DNA of 64,000 bases from Chloroflexota bacterium. Lineage in GTDB: Bacteria > Chloroflexota > Anaerolineae > Promineifilales > Promineifilaceae. Shown here one piece after another: positions 1 to 7,601 of the stretch (position 1 is the stretch's first letter; each line of letters starts with the position of its first letter). The notes below the pieces were generated by a model. It saw nothing but the letters and a program-made list of their open reading frames with translations, was not told where the DNA came from and did no database searches. The stretch lies in contig JABFFZ010000006.1 in assembly GCA_013112725.1 (NCBI GenBank), positions 45,374 through 109,373 of the forward strand, written 5' to 3'. Position numbers and translations under genes: made by a program.

Positions 1-1067
1 GGCGTCAGTTGATCTAAAATCTCGCCTAATTCTTCAGTGAGCATTTTGGAAGCGACAGTTTCGACCGGCGGCGGCGCGTCTACATCCTCGATGAAGTCGC
101 CCAGTTCGGCGTCGGATTCATCACCGACGGGGCGTTCCAGGTGGACGGGCTGGCGGCTGGTGCGCAGCATCCAGCGCACGCGGTCGGCGGGCAGTTCCAT
201 GTGTTCGGCGATCTCTTCAGCGGTAGGTTGACGGCCGTACTCCTGTTCCAATTCTTGGGCAATTTGATACAGCTTGCTGATGCGGCCACCCAGATGGGCC
301 GGGATGCGGATGGTACGGCCGTGATTGGCCAACGCGCGGGTAACTGCCTGGCGAATCCACCAGGTGGCATAGGTGCTAAACCGGTTGCCGCGCCGGTAAT
401 CATATTTTTCCACTGCCTTCATCAGCCCCACATTGCCTTCTTGAATCAAGTCCAAAAATTGCAGGCCACGGCCGCGGTATTTTTTGGCAATACTCACCAC
501 CAGGCGGGTATTGGCGCGAATCAGGTGCGCCCGTGCGGCGTCACCCACTTCGCAAATGTTTACCAGATAGTCAATTTCATCATCACTGAGCGTGTCCGTT
601 TCTTTATGCAGCTTACGGTCGGCCGCCCGGCCCGCTTCGATCTCCATGGCCAACTGCACTTCCTCTTCAGCGGAAAGCAACCCTTGCTGCCCCATCTCGC
701 GGAAATACAGTCCCACCGAGTCATCAATGGGCACATTACTCAGATCAAATAACGGCGCGGAATGAGACGTATCACTCATCTCACCGGCGACAAAGCTAAA
801 ACTCTCTAAAATGTCGTCGTCCAGTTCTTCAGTCCCGGCCCCATTCAAAGACATTGGCGGCGCATCTATTTCATCTTCGCTTTCGTAAATGGGCACCCCC
901 GCCGCTTGTGCTTCTTCCATGATCGTTTCCAGCAATTGCAGGTTATCTTCCACTTCCGGCAGTGCTTCCATTATTTGATCATATGTCAGATACCCTTGTT
1001 CTAAACCCTCTGCAAGCAGAACACTAACTACGTCCATCTCCTCAAATGGATCTTGCATATCGCTCAT
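1..1067 (-). CDS. rpoD: RNA polymerase primary sigma factor (RpoD/SigA), C-terminus cut by window edge
   Basis: Sigma-70 family factor that directs RNA polymerase to housekeeping promoters. Reading leftward from ATG at 1067 gives 355 residues with no stop before base 1, so the gene is partial. An acidic region 1.1-like N-terminus (about 1-115) is followed by region 1.2 ([12 protein letters not shown]), region 2 ([49 protein letters not shown]) and region 3 ([16 protein letters not shown]). Region 4 would lie outside the window. An AAAGGG box precedes the ATG and a sigma-70-type promoter lies 80-110 bp upstream. Region 2.3/2.4 residues match housekeeping rather than ECF sigmas. There is no close operon partner; the next gene on this strand ends 183 bp upstream. 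Confidence 0.93.
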   Translation of the reverse strand, partial: MSDMQDPFEEMDVVSVLLAEGLEQGYLTYDQIMEALPEVEDNLQLLETIMEEAQAAGVPIYESEDEIDAPPMSLNGAGTEELDDDILESFSFVAGEMSDTSHSAPLFDLSNVPIDDSVGLYFREMGQQGLLSAEEEVQLAMEIEAGRAADRKLHKETDTLSDDEIDYLVNICEVGDAARAHLIRANTRLVVSIAKKYRGRGLQFLDLIQEGNVGLMKAVEKYDYRRGNRFSTYATWWIRQAVTRALANHGRTIRIPAHLGGRISKLYQIAQELEQEYGRQPTAEEIAEHMELPADRVRWMLRTSRQPVHLERPVGDESDAELGDFIEDVDAPPPVETVASKMLTEELGEILDQLT

Positions 1068-1149
1068 ATATTAAACCCTTTCTTCCCAGATTTTTTGTTG
1101 GTGGGGTGTAACGCTCACCCAAGTCTTCCTCTTCCTTACACTGCGAGGC

Positions 1150-1179
1150 AGTCTAGCATATTCCCAAGCGCAAAGTCAA
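1150..1179 (-). promoter_or_regulatory. Putative sigma-70 promoter of rpoD
   Basis: On the minus strand, TTGACT (1179-1174) and TAGACT (1155-1150) are separated by 18 bp, with TGC directly before the -10 hexamer (extended -10 type). A transcript would start near 1142, leaving a leader of about 75 nt before the rpoD ATG. Motif-based call only. Confidence 0.5.
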
Positions 1180-1250
1180 GGGGTGATAAAGCGGAAAAAG
1201 GGTATATGAGCAGGGTTTAAGCTGGCCTTTCAGAGCGCGGCGGAAATGGG

Positions 1251-2096
1251 CTAACGTTCCGCGTGCAGCACGTCGTCTACACCGAGAAGCGGGGTGTGCA
1301 ACATGGCCGTTGCCAACCGCAAATCCAACTCGCAATTCAACGGCCATTCTCCCATTCCGGTTGGCCCAATAAACAGTGTGCCCCGTTCCCGAATATCCCA
1401 ATAATCTAACAGGCGCAAACCAAAATCGGCGCGGCTCATTACCTGGCGACCGGCCACGTGCAAAATGCCGGTAAAAGGATGGCCTACCAGTTCCAGGCAG
1501 GCCTGACTCAACGTCTCTACCCAAACGGGGTTGCGAATCTGGTTATTGAACAGGGTCACGGGCTGCCCGGCGCGCAACGCCTGTACCATCCAGGCCGTGC
1601 CGTGGTCCATCACATCCAGCCCATAAATGAGGGAGGTGCGCACGATGACGTGGTGAGGGTATGTCTGGATGATGGCTTCAGCATCGGCTTTGGCCCGGCC
1701 GTAAGCGTTGACAGGGTTGGGCACGGCCGTTTCCGCATACGGCGGCGCATTACCCCGAAACACCACATCGGTGGAGAGATGAATGAGCCGGGCATTCACC
1801 TGTTGTGCCGCCTGGGTGATATGCCTGGCTCCCAGCCGGATCACTGCTTCCATGTCTGCGCCCCGGTTGCTGCCGGCGGTGTGGATGATGACATCAGGCT
1901 GAAACGATTGGACGAGATGGTGTACAGCCGTTTCGTCCCGTAAATCCAGCCGTTCGCGTTGCCCGCTGTTGAGAGGGTCGTGTTGAAAATAGGTATAAAG
2001 AGTATCATGTACGGCCGTGGCCTGCGGCGTGAGATGCTGCCCCAGATAACTACCACCTCCCGTAATCAGCAGACGCAGCTTATTCTTCGGACTCAT
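1251..2096 (-). CDS. NAD(P)-dependent sugar-nucleotide reductase/epimerase (RmlD-like SDR)
   Basis: Extended short-chain dehydrogenase resembling dTDP-4-dehydrorhamnose reductase (RmlD). The 281-residue protein has the Rossmann glycine motif near the start (LLITGGGSYLGQHL), the LSTDVVFRG segment typical of RmlD, and the YxxxK catalytic pair in AYGRAKAD. No rmlA, B or C genes are nearby, so rhamnose synthesis is not supported by context and the true substrate is unknown. The ATG at 2096 lies inside the end of rnc (17-bp overlap), implying co-transcription and coupled translation. Confidence 0.8.
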   Translation of the reverse strand: MSPKNKLRLLITGGGSYLGQHLTPQATAVHDTLYTYFQHDPLNSGQRERLDLRDETAVHHLVQSFQPDVIIHTAGSNRGADMEAVIRLGARHITQAAQQVNARLIHLSTDVVFRGNAPPYAETAVPNPVNAYGRAKADAEAIIQTYPHHVIVRTSLIYGLDVMDHGTAWMVQALRAGQPVTLFNNQIRNPVWVETLSQACLELVGHPFTGILHVAGRQVMSRADFGLRLLDYWDIRERGTLFIGPTGMGEWPLNCELDLRLATAMLHTPLLGVDDVLHAER

Positions 2097-2799
2097 CCAG
2101 TTCTTTCACCCTGGCCATGGCCTGAATGGCTGCTTCCTGCGCGGCGCTTTGTTTGCTACGGCCGTTGCCCTGCCCCCACACTTCCTCGCCCACACGCACC
2201 GCCACCGTAAACACTTTGGCATGATCTGGTCCGCTGGTGTCCACCACGTCATAACGCGGCGTGATGTTGTAACGCGCCTGCGCCCACACCTGGAACTCAC
2301 TCTTAGCGTCTTTGTGTGAAGAAGAAGCCAGGATTTCTACCAGCGCCGGCGCAATAAACCCGGCCACAATCCGCTCCACCGAGGCCAACCCCTGATCCAG
2401 ATAGACCGCGCCAATCACTGCCTCAAAAGTGGCGCACAAAATGGGGATGCGTTCTCGCCCGCCGTTTTCCGCCTCGCCATAACCCAGGCGCAAGAAGTTG
2501 CCCAGGTCCAACTCGCGGGCAAAGGCCGCCAGCGCCCTGGCCTGCACCAGCGCCGCCCGCAAACTGGTTAGCTCCCCCTCATTCATCTCCGGGAAATGGT
2601 GGTACAAATACGCGCCGACCACAAAATCCAGCACCGCATCCCCCAAAAACTCTAACCGCTCATTGTCTTCCAGCGATGCTTCCGGCTTCTCATTCCAATA
2701 AGAACGGTGCGTCAGGGCGCGCGTCAGCAGAGAATAATCCCGAAATTGCACAGCCAGCTTTTGCTCTAACAGCCCCAGATTATCTAGAACCTCATTCAT
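2080..2799 (-). CDS. rnc: Ribonuclease III
   Basis: Double-strand-specific endoribonuclease for rRNA and mRNA processing in the cytoplasm. The 239-residue product has the RNase III signature NERLEFLGDAVLD (about 45-57) with its catalytic Glu and Asp, a second acidic site near TFEAVIGAVYLD, and a C-terminal dsRNA-binding domain (SEFQVWAQARY to QSAAQEAAIQAM). The start at 2799 (MNEVLDN) overlaps the fabF stop, so translation is probably coupled; an in-frame ATG at 2805 (MTMNEV) is an alternative. The rnc-fabF linkage is a common bacterial arrangement. Confidence 0.95.
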   Translation of the reverse strand: MNEVLDNLGLLEQKLAVQFRDYSLLTRALTHRSYWNEKPEASLEDNERLEFLGDAVLDFVVGAYLYHHFPEMNEGELTSLRAALVQARALAAFARELDLGNFLRLGYGEAENGGRERIPILCATFEAVIGAVYLDQGLASVERIVAGFIAPALVEILASSSHKDAKSEFQVWAQARYNITPRYDVVDTSGPDHAKVFTVAVRVGEEVWGQGNGRSKQSAAQEAAIQAMARVKELDESEE

Positions 2800-4048
2800 G
2801 GTCATACTTCTTGAACAACAACACCGCATTGTGCCCGCCAAACCCAAAGGCATTGTTCATGCACACATTCACCCTGGCCGGCCGGGCCACATTGGGTACA
2901 TAATCCAGATCACAGGCGGGGTCTGGCGTTTCATAATTGATAGTAGGGGGGATTATCTGGTCACGAATGGCCTGCACGCAAAAGACGCTTTCCATGGCCC
3001 CCGTGCCGCCCATGCAGTGCCCGGTCATAGATTTGGTGGAACTGACGCCAATGTTGTAAGCATGTTCACCCAGGGCGGCTTTGATGGCGGCCGTTTCATT
3101 GCTGTCGTTTAATTCTGTAGCCGTGCCATGGGCGCTCACGTAATCCACGTTTTCTGGCCGTAAACCTGCTTCCTTCAGGGCAACGCGCATGGCCCGCGCC
3201 GCGCCAGAGCCGCCTTCCGATGGGGCGGTGATGTGAAAAGCGTCCGTCGTCTGGCCGTAGCCCACAATTTCCGCCAGGATATTGGCGCCCCGCGCCAGGG
3301 CATTTTCCAGGCTTTCCAGCACCAGCATGGCCGCGCCCTCGCCCACCACCAGGCCATCCCGATTTTTGTCAAAGGGTTGGGGCGTGGCGCTGCTTTTCAC
3401 AGAAGTCGCGCCGGCCCGTTCAAAACCGGCTAGGGCTACCGTCGCCATGATGGATTCACTGCCACCGGTCAGGGCGGCGTCAATATCACCGGAGCGAATG
3501 GCGCGGAAGGCATGGCCGATGGCGTCGCTGGCCGAAGCGCAGGCCGAGGTAATGGTGGTAGAAGGGCCATGAATGCCATAATCAATGGCTAACATGCCGG
3601 CTGCGCCATTGGGCATGATCATGGTAATGGCAAAGGGTGTCACCCGGCGCAGTCCCTTTTCCACCAGGATTTTTCCCTGTTCCACCAGGGTGCGAATGCC
3701 GCCGACGCCGGTGCCCAAAATGATGCCAATGCGGTGGCTGTTTTCTTCGGTGATGGGCAGTTGGGATTGGGTCAACGCTTCACCGGCGGCAACAGTGGCC
3801 AACTGCTGATAGCGGTCACGGCGGCGGGCCTCTTTGCGGTCCATGTATTGATCGGGATCAAATTCTTTCACTTCGCAGACAACGCGGGCGGTGTGATCGT
3901 GGGGGTCTAAGAGGGTCAGAGGGCCGATGCCGGAGCGACCCGCCAGCGCTGCCGCCCAGGTGCTTTCCGCCGTGTGGCCGAGCGCGTTAATAGACCCTAT
4001 GCCGGTGATCACCACGCGGTGGCGGCGGTGTGTGTTTTCGTACTCCAT
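2792..4048 (-). CDS. fabF: Beta-ketoacyl-ACP synthase II
   Basis: Elongating condensing enzyme of type II fatty acid synthesis, joining malonyl-ACP to acyl-ACP. The 418-residue protein carries the thiolase-fold triad: Cys in ITSACASASDAIG, His in VSAHGTATELNDSNE, and His in KSMTGHCMGGTGAMES. The GFGGHNAVLLF terminus is typical. The start at 4048 (MEYENTHRRH) is preceded by GGAGAG six bases upstream; reading further upstream would translate repeat DNA. No acpP or fabD lies in the window. It overlaps rnc by 8 bp. Confidence 0.95.
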   Translation of the reverse strand: MEYENTHRRHRVVITGIGSINALGHTAESTWAAALAGRSGIGPLTLLDPHDHTARVVCEVKEFDPDQYMDRKEARRRDRYQQLATVAAGEALTQSQLPITEENSHRIGIILGTGVGGIRTLVEQGKILVEKGLRRVTPFAITMIMPNGAAGMLAIDYGIHGPSTTITSACASASDAIGHAFRAIRSGDIDAALTGGSESIMATVALAGFERAGATSVKSSATPQPFDKNRDGLVVGEGAAMLVLESLENALARGANILAEIVGYGQTTDAFHITAPSEGGSGAARAMRVALKEAGLRPENVDYVSAHGTATELNDSNETAAIKAALGEHAYNIGVSSTKSMTGHCMGGTGAMESVFCVQAIRDQIIPPTINYETPDPACDLDYVPNVARPARVNVCMNNAFGFGGHNAVLLFKKYDHE

Positions 4049-4068
4049 AAAACTCTCCGGTTTTGCCT

Positions 4069-4137
4069 TAATTGGGTAATTGGGTAATTGGGTAATTGAG
4101 ACAACCAGTTGCCCAATTACTGAATTATACAATTACC
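4069..4137. repeat. Tandem-word hairpin, GTAATTG class
   Basis: The left arm repeats GGGTAATT three to four times; the right arm (4111-4136) carries diverged reverse complements (CCCAATTAC, GAATTATAC, AATTACC). It separates moaX from fabF, and the moaX stop codon lies inside the right arm. Confidence 0.75.
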
Positions 4138-4852
4138 GGGTGTCATTATCTTGTTCGGTGGGATGGTAATGGCCTTCTACCCAAACGCTTTGGTCTGGGC
4201 CGACTTCTTTTTTCCAGACGGGCACGATTTCTTTGAGGCGGTCTATGCCGTAGCGGGCGGCGTCAAAAACGCCCTGGTCACGGTGGGCGGCGGCGCAGGC
4301 GACGAAGGTGGTCATGTCGCCCACTTGCAGCGCGCCAATGCGCTGGACGATGGCGATGCCTTTGACCAGGGGCCAGCGCGCCCAGATTTCCTGAGCGATT
4401 TGCGCCATTTTTTGTTCGGCCATTTCTTCGTAGGCTTCATATTCCAGGTGAACGGTTTTGTCAGGTAAACCCTGGCGGTGGGTCTGGCCGCGCACGGCGC
4501 CGGTGAAGGTGACAATTGCCCCCACGTCGGGGGCGGTGAGGCGTTGGTGAATGGCGTTGATGTCTACGGCTTCTGTAGTGATGGCGAAGTGGGTGGGATG
4601 GGGCAAGTCGCCGCCGCTGACGGGCGGGAAGATGGCGATTTCGTCGCCAGGCTGCACGGCCGTGTCTGCCCCCGCAAATGCTTTATTCACCGAAACGATA
4701 CTGCTGGCCACGGCCGTAGCCAATGCCGGATACTGGTTCACAATCGCCGCTAACAGCGTTTGCACCGTTGCCGGTTCGTCCAGGCGCACCAGAATATGCC
4801 CCTGCCCGGCGCGGTCTTTGAGAGTAGCGAATAGTCGAATGTTGAGTTCCAT
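4133..4852 (-). CDS. moaX: MoaD-MoaE fusion, molybdopterin synthase (MoaX-like)
   Basis: Both subunits of molybdopterin synthase in one 239-residue chain; the enzyme inserts dithiolene sulfur into precursor Z during molybdenum cofactor synthesis. Residues 1-81 are MoaD (ubiquitin-like fold), ending in PPVSGGD, where the GG would be the thiocarboxylated C-terminus of free MoaD. Residues 85-230 are MoaE (FTGAVRG, HLEYEAYEEMAEQKM, RIGALQVGD, CAAAHRDQGFDAARYGIDRLKEIVPVWKKE in outline). From the literature, Mycobacterium tuberculosis MoaX is a similar fusion cleaved after the GG; the same is inferred here. It lies between moaC and fabF on the same strand. Confidence 0.9.
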   Translation of the reverse strand: MELNIRLFATLKDRAGQGHILVRLDEPATVQTLLAAIVNQYPALATAVASSIVSVNKAFAGADTAVQPGDEIAIFPPVSGGDLPHPTHFAITTEAVDINAIHQRLTAPDVGAIVTFTGAVRGQTHRQGLPDKTVHLEYEAYEEMAEQKMAQIAQEIWARWPLVKGIAIVQRIGALQVGDMTTFVACAAAHRDQGVFDAARYGIDRLKEIVPVWKKEVGPDQSVWVEGHYHPTEQDNDTR

Positions 4853-4856
4853 AGTA

Positions 4857-4938
4857 GAAATTAGAGATTGGAGATTAGAGACTGGAGATTAGAGACTGGA
4901 GATGTGTTAATCTCTAGTCTCTGATCTCCAATCTCCAC
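4857..4938. repeat. Tandem-word hairpin, GGAGATTAGAGACT class
   Basis: The left arm repeats AGAGATTGGAGATT and AGAGACTGGAGATT; after GTGTTAA the right arm gives TCTCTAGTCTCTGATCTCCA and onwards. It fills the moaC-moaX gap and contains the last codons and stop of moaC. Confidence 0.75.
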
Positions 4939-5395
4939 TTTTCCCGCCTTCCTTGCGCACCAAACGCACATCGGTCAGGCACATCCCTTTGTCTATCGCT
5001 TTAGCCATGTCGTAAATGGTGAGGCCGGCGATGGTCACGGCCGTCAATGCCTCCATCTCCACACCCGTTTTACCCGTCAGGCGGACGGTGGCTTCAATCT
5101 CCACACAGCTTTGCGCCGGGTTCGGGGTGCAGGTGACGGTGATGTGATTGAGCATGAGGGGGTGGCATAGGGGAATCAGGTCGCTGGTGCGTTTGGCCGC
5201 CATCACGCCCGCCAACTCCGCCACCGTGAGTACGTCTCCTTTTTTCATATTGCCGGCGATGATTTGCCGCAAAGTCTCCGGCTGCATGTGTACCGCGCCG
5301 CGGGCGGTAGCCACCCGTGCGGTGTCGTCTTTGTGGCCGACGTCTACCATGCGGGCACGGCCGTGTTCGTCCAGATGCGTCAATTGCTCAGACAT
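4907..5395 (-). CDS. moaC: Cyclic pyranopterin monophosphate synthase
   Basis: Second step of molybdenum cofactor synthesis, converting the MoaA product to cyclic pyranopterin monophosphate. The 162-residue protein has the family blocks [28 protein letters not shown], and [19 protein letters not shown] followed by [10 protein letters not shown] with the active-site Lys/Asp. ATG at 5395 ([12 protein letters not shown]) is taken as start because residues further upstream are not family-like. Its last residues (GDWRSETRD) are read from the adjacent repeat hairpin, an unusual tail for MoaC. MoaA and MoaB are not in the window. Confidence 0.93.
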   Translation of the reverse strand: MSEQLTHLDEHGRARMVDVGHKDDTARVATARGAVHMQPETLRQIIAGNMKKGDVLTVAELAGVMAAKRTSDLIPLCHPLMLNHITVTCTPNPAQSCVEIEATVRLTGKTGVEMEALTAVTIAGLTIYDMAKAIDKGMCLTDVRLVRKEGGKSGDWRSETRD

Positions 5396-5509
5396 AGGTT
5401 TCGTATTATAATTGGCAGCGAATGTGCGAGCCAATCTGCCCTGCAAAGTTATGAGGTTTTGATTTTTCTTCCGAAGAATGAGCCGAGCAAATTAAGAGGA
5501 TAGCCCATT

Positions 5510-5920
5510 TTGAAACAATATAAAAAGCAAAGAACGTTGCTTTTTTTCATCCTTGTGGCAACTTTAGCAGTGGTAGTTGTTGGTGTCGCGAGTAAAGGGT
5601 TCGCCAAAGCAGATCTTTCAAATAATCTTAGTGAAGTTCTTGAAGAGTGCAAGCCGGATACGCTGGTACATGGACATAAATCGACACCAGTTCCATCACC
5701 TTTAACCGATAATTTGAGTGTAAGTTGTGAAATACAGGGCATGGATATTGAGGTAGAAGCAGGTGCTAAAGACACATTATCACATTCCAGCGCCGCTCCT
5801 GATTTATTGAACAACCCTGAGGGAGACGAAATTATACTGCCAAAGGGTATACCTGACATCTTTATTGGACACGGATTTACAGGATTTTCGGATTCTCACT
5901 CGACCAGCTTGATCCGTTAA
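5510..5920 (+). CDS. Small exported or anchored protein, unrecognised
   Basis: A 136-residue ORF starting at TTG (5510), nine bases after a good AAGAGGA box. The N-terminus is a basic stretch plus a hydrophobic segment (LLFFILVATLAVVVVGVA), an uncleaved anchor or signal peptide; the rest is polar and acidic with no motif I recognise. The last codons (from about 5868) are read from a hairpin repeat that seems inserted, so the original protein may have ended near residue 119. Base composition is clearly AT-richer than the neighbours, suggesting transfer. Function unknown. Confidence 0.45.
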   Translation: MKQYKKQRTLLFFILVATLAVVVVGVASKGFAKADLSNNLSEVLEECKPDTLVHGHKSTPVPSPLTDNLSVSCEIQGMDIEVEAGAKDTLSHSSAAPDLLNNPEGDEIILPKGIPDIFIGHGFTGFSDSHSTSLIR

Positions 5921-5938
5921 TCCTGCCAATCCGTGTTC
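5868..5938. repeat. Word hairpin (ACGGATT-type) with possible 5-bp target duplication
   Basis: Left arm GACACGGATTTACAGGATT and right arm AATCCTGCCAATCCGTGTTC pair imperfectly. It is flanked by TATTG on both sides (5863-5867 and 5939-5943). The match is short enough to be chance. It supplies the stop codon of the ORF that begins at 5510. Confidence 0.5.
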
Positions 5939-5965
5939 TATTGCCTGACAACAAAATGTCATTTT

Positions 5966-6430
5966 ATGGCCTTGCTCAGTATAAATGAAACCTGGAATAT
6001 GGGATTTACTTCCTCAACTTGGACAGAACACGGGCAAGAAATACGAGCAGCATTTGGCGCCAGTACTCTCGGGAATGTTACTCTACCCCTAAGTTTTACT
6101 CATAAGGTAAGGGTGAAATCAGCAGTTACAGGAAACTATTATCCATGGAATGGTAACCGTTCAGACCTGACAGGTTTTTTACCAGTTCAACTTGAAACTT
6201 TGCAGGCCAAAAACCTGTCAGGTCTCTTGAGGGACTGAACACTTACATGGAATGACCTGGTTTTGCCTTGGCCCTTAGTGGGTAATACTACTTCTCAAGC
6301 AGACTGGCTTTTTCATGTCTTGGATCTCGTAGGGGGGATTACACATCTATGGCTTCTTGTACTAATTGTACAAATTAGGTGGTATTGCGCAGGTTTTGCT
6401 ACAGACCTTTCTCACTCGATTACAAAATAG
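5966..6430 (+). pseudogene. Membrane-segment ORF interrupted in frame by a MITE-like insertion
   Basis: Reading from ATG at 5966 gives MALLSINETWNMG..., which runs into the element at 6153-6246 and stops there at TGA (6236-6238). Deleting the element plus one 8-bp duplication (102 bp, exactly 34 codons) restores an open frame through DLVLPWPLVGN and a hydrophobic segment (GGITHLWLLVLIVQI) to TAG at 6428. I do not recognise the protein. That removal of the insertion restores the frame is the main evidence for a real former gene. It may have been the continuation of the upstream ORF, but the hairpin at 5868 leaves them out of frame. Confidence 0.55.
6153..6246. mobile_element. MITE-like element, copy E1 (94 bp) with 8-bp target duplication
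   Basis: Termini GTAACCGTTCAG and CTGAACACTTAC are 12-bp imperfect inverted repeats. Inside is a second inverted repeat, ACCTGACAGGT / ACCTGTCAGGT. The element is flanked by perfect direct repeats ATGGAATG (6145-6152 and 6247-6254). No coding capacity. Related copies are at 20526 and 39902. Confidence 0.85.
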
Positions 6431-6486
6431 CAAGTAGTGGAAAACTAAAGACACTACCAAGATTAGTTGGGTATCATGATCGTCAA

Positions 6487-6704
6487 GCAATTTTGGCGTA
6501 AGCCAAAATTGCAGCAAAGACTTGCCCTTTGGGTAAGTTTTTTCATATTAGGGTCCCTCAACTGCAACACTTGCTCTGAGGGGTGATTACTTGCAGTCAT
6601 CAGGCATTCCTCAGAAACAACAACTTGTTTCTGCCTTGGGGTATGTGTGCCCCGCGCTCATGGGGCATTGTTAAAGTTCAAAATCGTTCAATCACTGCTG
6701 AACG
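6487..6704 (+). ncRNA. Hairpin-rich non-coding stretch, possible structured RNA
   Basis: This covers most of the gene-free stretch 6431-6744. Helices visible by eye: a perfect 11-bp stem closed by GTAA (6487-6512); an intrinsic terminator (6520-6543); a possible pseudoknot, CCCTCA 6555-6560 with TGAGGG 6577-6582 and ACTGCAA 6561-6567 with TTGCAGT 6591-6597; a perfect 9-bp stem CAGAAACAA/TTGTTTCTG (6612-6633); TGCCCC/GGGGCA (6648-6667); CGTTCA/TGAACG (6685-6704). No tmRNA tag or T-arm is seen. No known family recognised; transcription is unproven. Confidence 0.3.
6520..6543 (+). terminator. Rho-independent terminator
   Basis: ACTTGCCC and GGGTAAGT form an 8-bp stem (one G-U pair) with a TTT loop, followed by five T residues. 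It would end transcription through the broken ORFs at 5510-6430. Confidence 0.7.
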
Positions 6705-6744
6705 CTAAACTCGAGTCATACCAAAGCAGTTCTTTAAAACTCCT

Positions 6745-7536
6745 ATGGCGTATAACATAAACAACTACGGATATGACACATGCAGAACTATTTATCTCTC
6801 CCCTCACCTGGATGACGTGGCTTTATCTTGTGGCGGGCAAATTGCGCAACAAACGGCCGTTGGCCAGCACATCCTCATCGTCACCATCATGGCCGGTGAC
6901 CCGGCGGCAGTGGGGTTTTCGGATTATGCCCAGGAACTGCACGGCCGCTGGCAATTGGCCCATGATGCCGTGGCCGCCCGCCGCGCCGAGGATGCCAACG
7001 CCTGCGCCATTTTGCGCGCCGCCTACCAACACTGGCACATACCGGATTGTATTTATCGGGTGGGGGCGGACGGCCGTCCGCTCTATACCAACTGGGGCGA
7101 GATTACCGGCGCCATTCAACTGGCAGAAGAGGTGTTAGTGGAAAAGTTGGCCGCCCAATTCGCCACACTGCCCCCCAGCCCGCAGGTGTGCGCGCCGCTG
7201 GCAGTGGGCAACCACGTGGATCACCAGATTGTGCGCCGTGCTGCCGAACTGTGTTTTGGCGGCGACCTGATGTATTATGAAGATTACCCGTATGCGCGCG
7301 AGCCAGAAGCGGTCACGGCCGTACTATCCCCTGACAGTTCCGCCTGGCATAGCCAGACCATCCCACTGACGGCAGCCGATATTGCCATTAAAATTGAAGC
7401 GATTGCCGCTTACACCTCGCAACTAAGTACGTTTTTTAACGGCCGTGCTGATCTGGCGCAGCAGATGCAACATCACGCCAACATCGTCGGTGGCGAACGA
7501 ATATGGCAGCACAGGCCAAATCCGGTGGGCGCTTGA
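6745..7536 (+). CDS. PIG-L (LmbE-like) family deacetylase
   Basis: Zinc-dependent N-acetylglucosaminyl-type de-N-acetylase fold. The 263-residue protein has the metal-binding motif LSPHLDDVALSCGG near the start (the PHxDD signature) and the later metal His in LAVGNHVDHQIVRR, so it should be catalytic. Related enzymes act on GlcNAc-containing lipids, thiol precursors or antibiotic intermediates; nothing nearby fixes the substrate. The ATG at 6745 lacks a strong Shine-Dalgarno box. It stands upstream of, and 65 bp away from, the signalling block. Confidence 0.85.
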   Translation: MAYNINNYGYDTCRTIYLSPHLDDVALSCGGQIAQQTAVGQHILIVTIMAGDPAAVGFSDYAQELHGRWQLAHDAVAARRAEDANACAILRAAYQHWHIPDCIYRVGADGRPLYTNWGEITGAIQLAEEVLVEKLAAQFATLPPSPQVCAPLAVGNHVDHQIVRRAAELCFGGDLMYYEDYPYAREPEAVTAVLSPDSSAWHSQTIPLTAADIAIKIEAIAAYTSQLSTFFNGRADLAQQMQHHANIVGGERIWQHRPNPVGA

Positions 7537-7601
7537 TCATTTCACCGGGGTCAACTTATAATTAGTCACCAGGCCATCACTGAAAGAGAGATCTGATAAA
7601 C

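Noticed and set aside
6487..6704. tmRNA (ssrA)
   Set aside because: Several stems and a pseudoknot are present, but there is no tRNA-like acceptor/T-arm, no CCA end and no tag reading frame.
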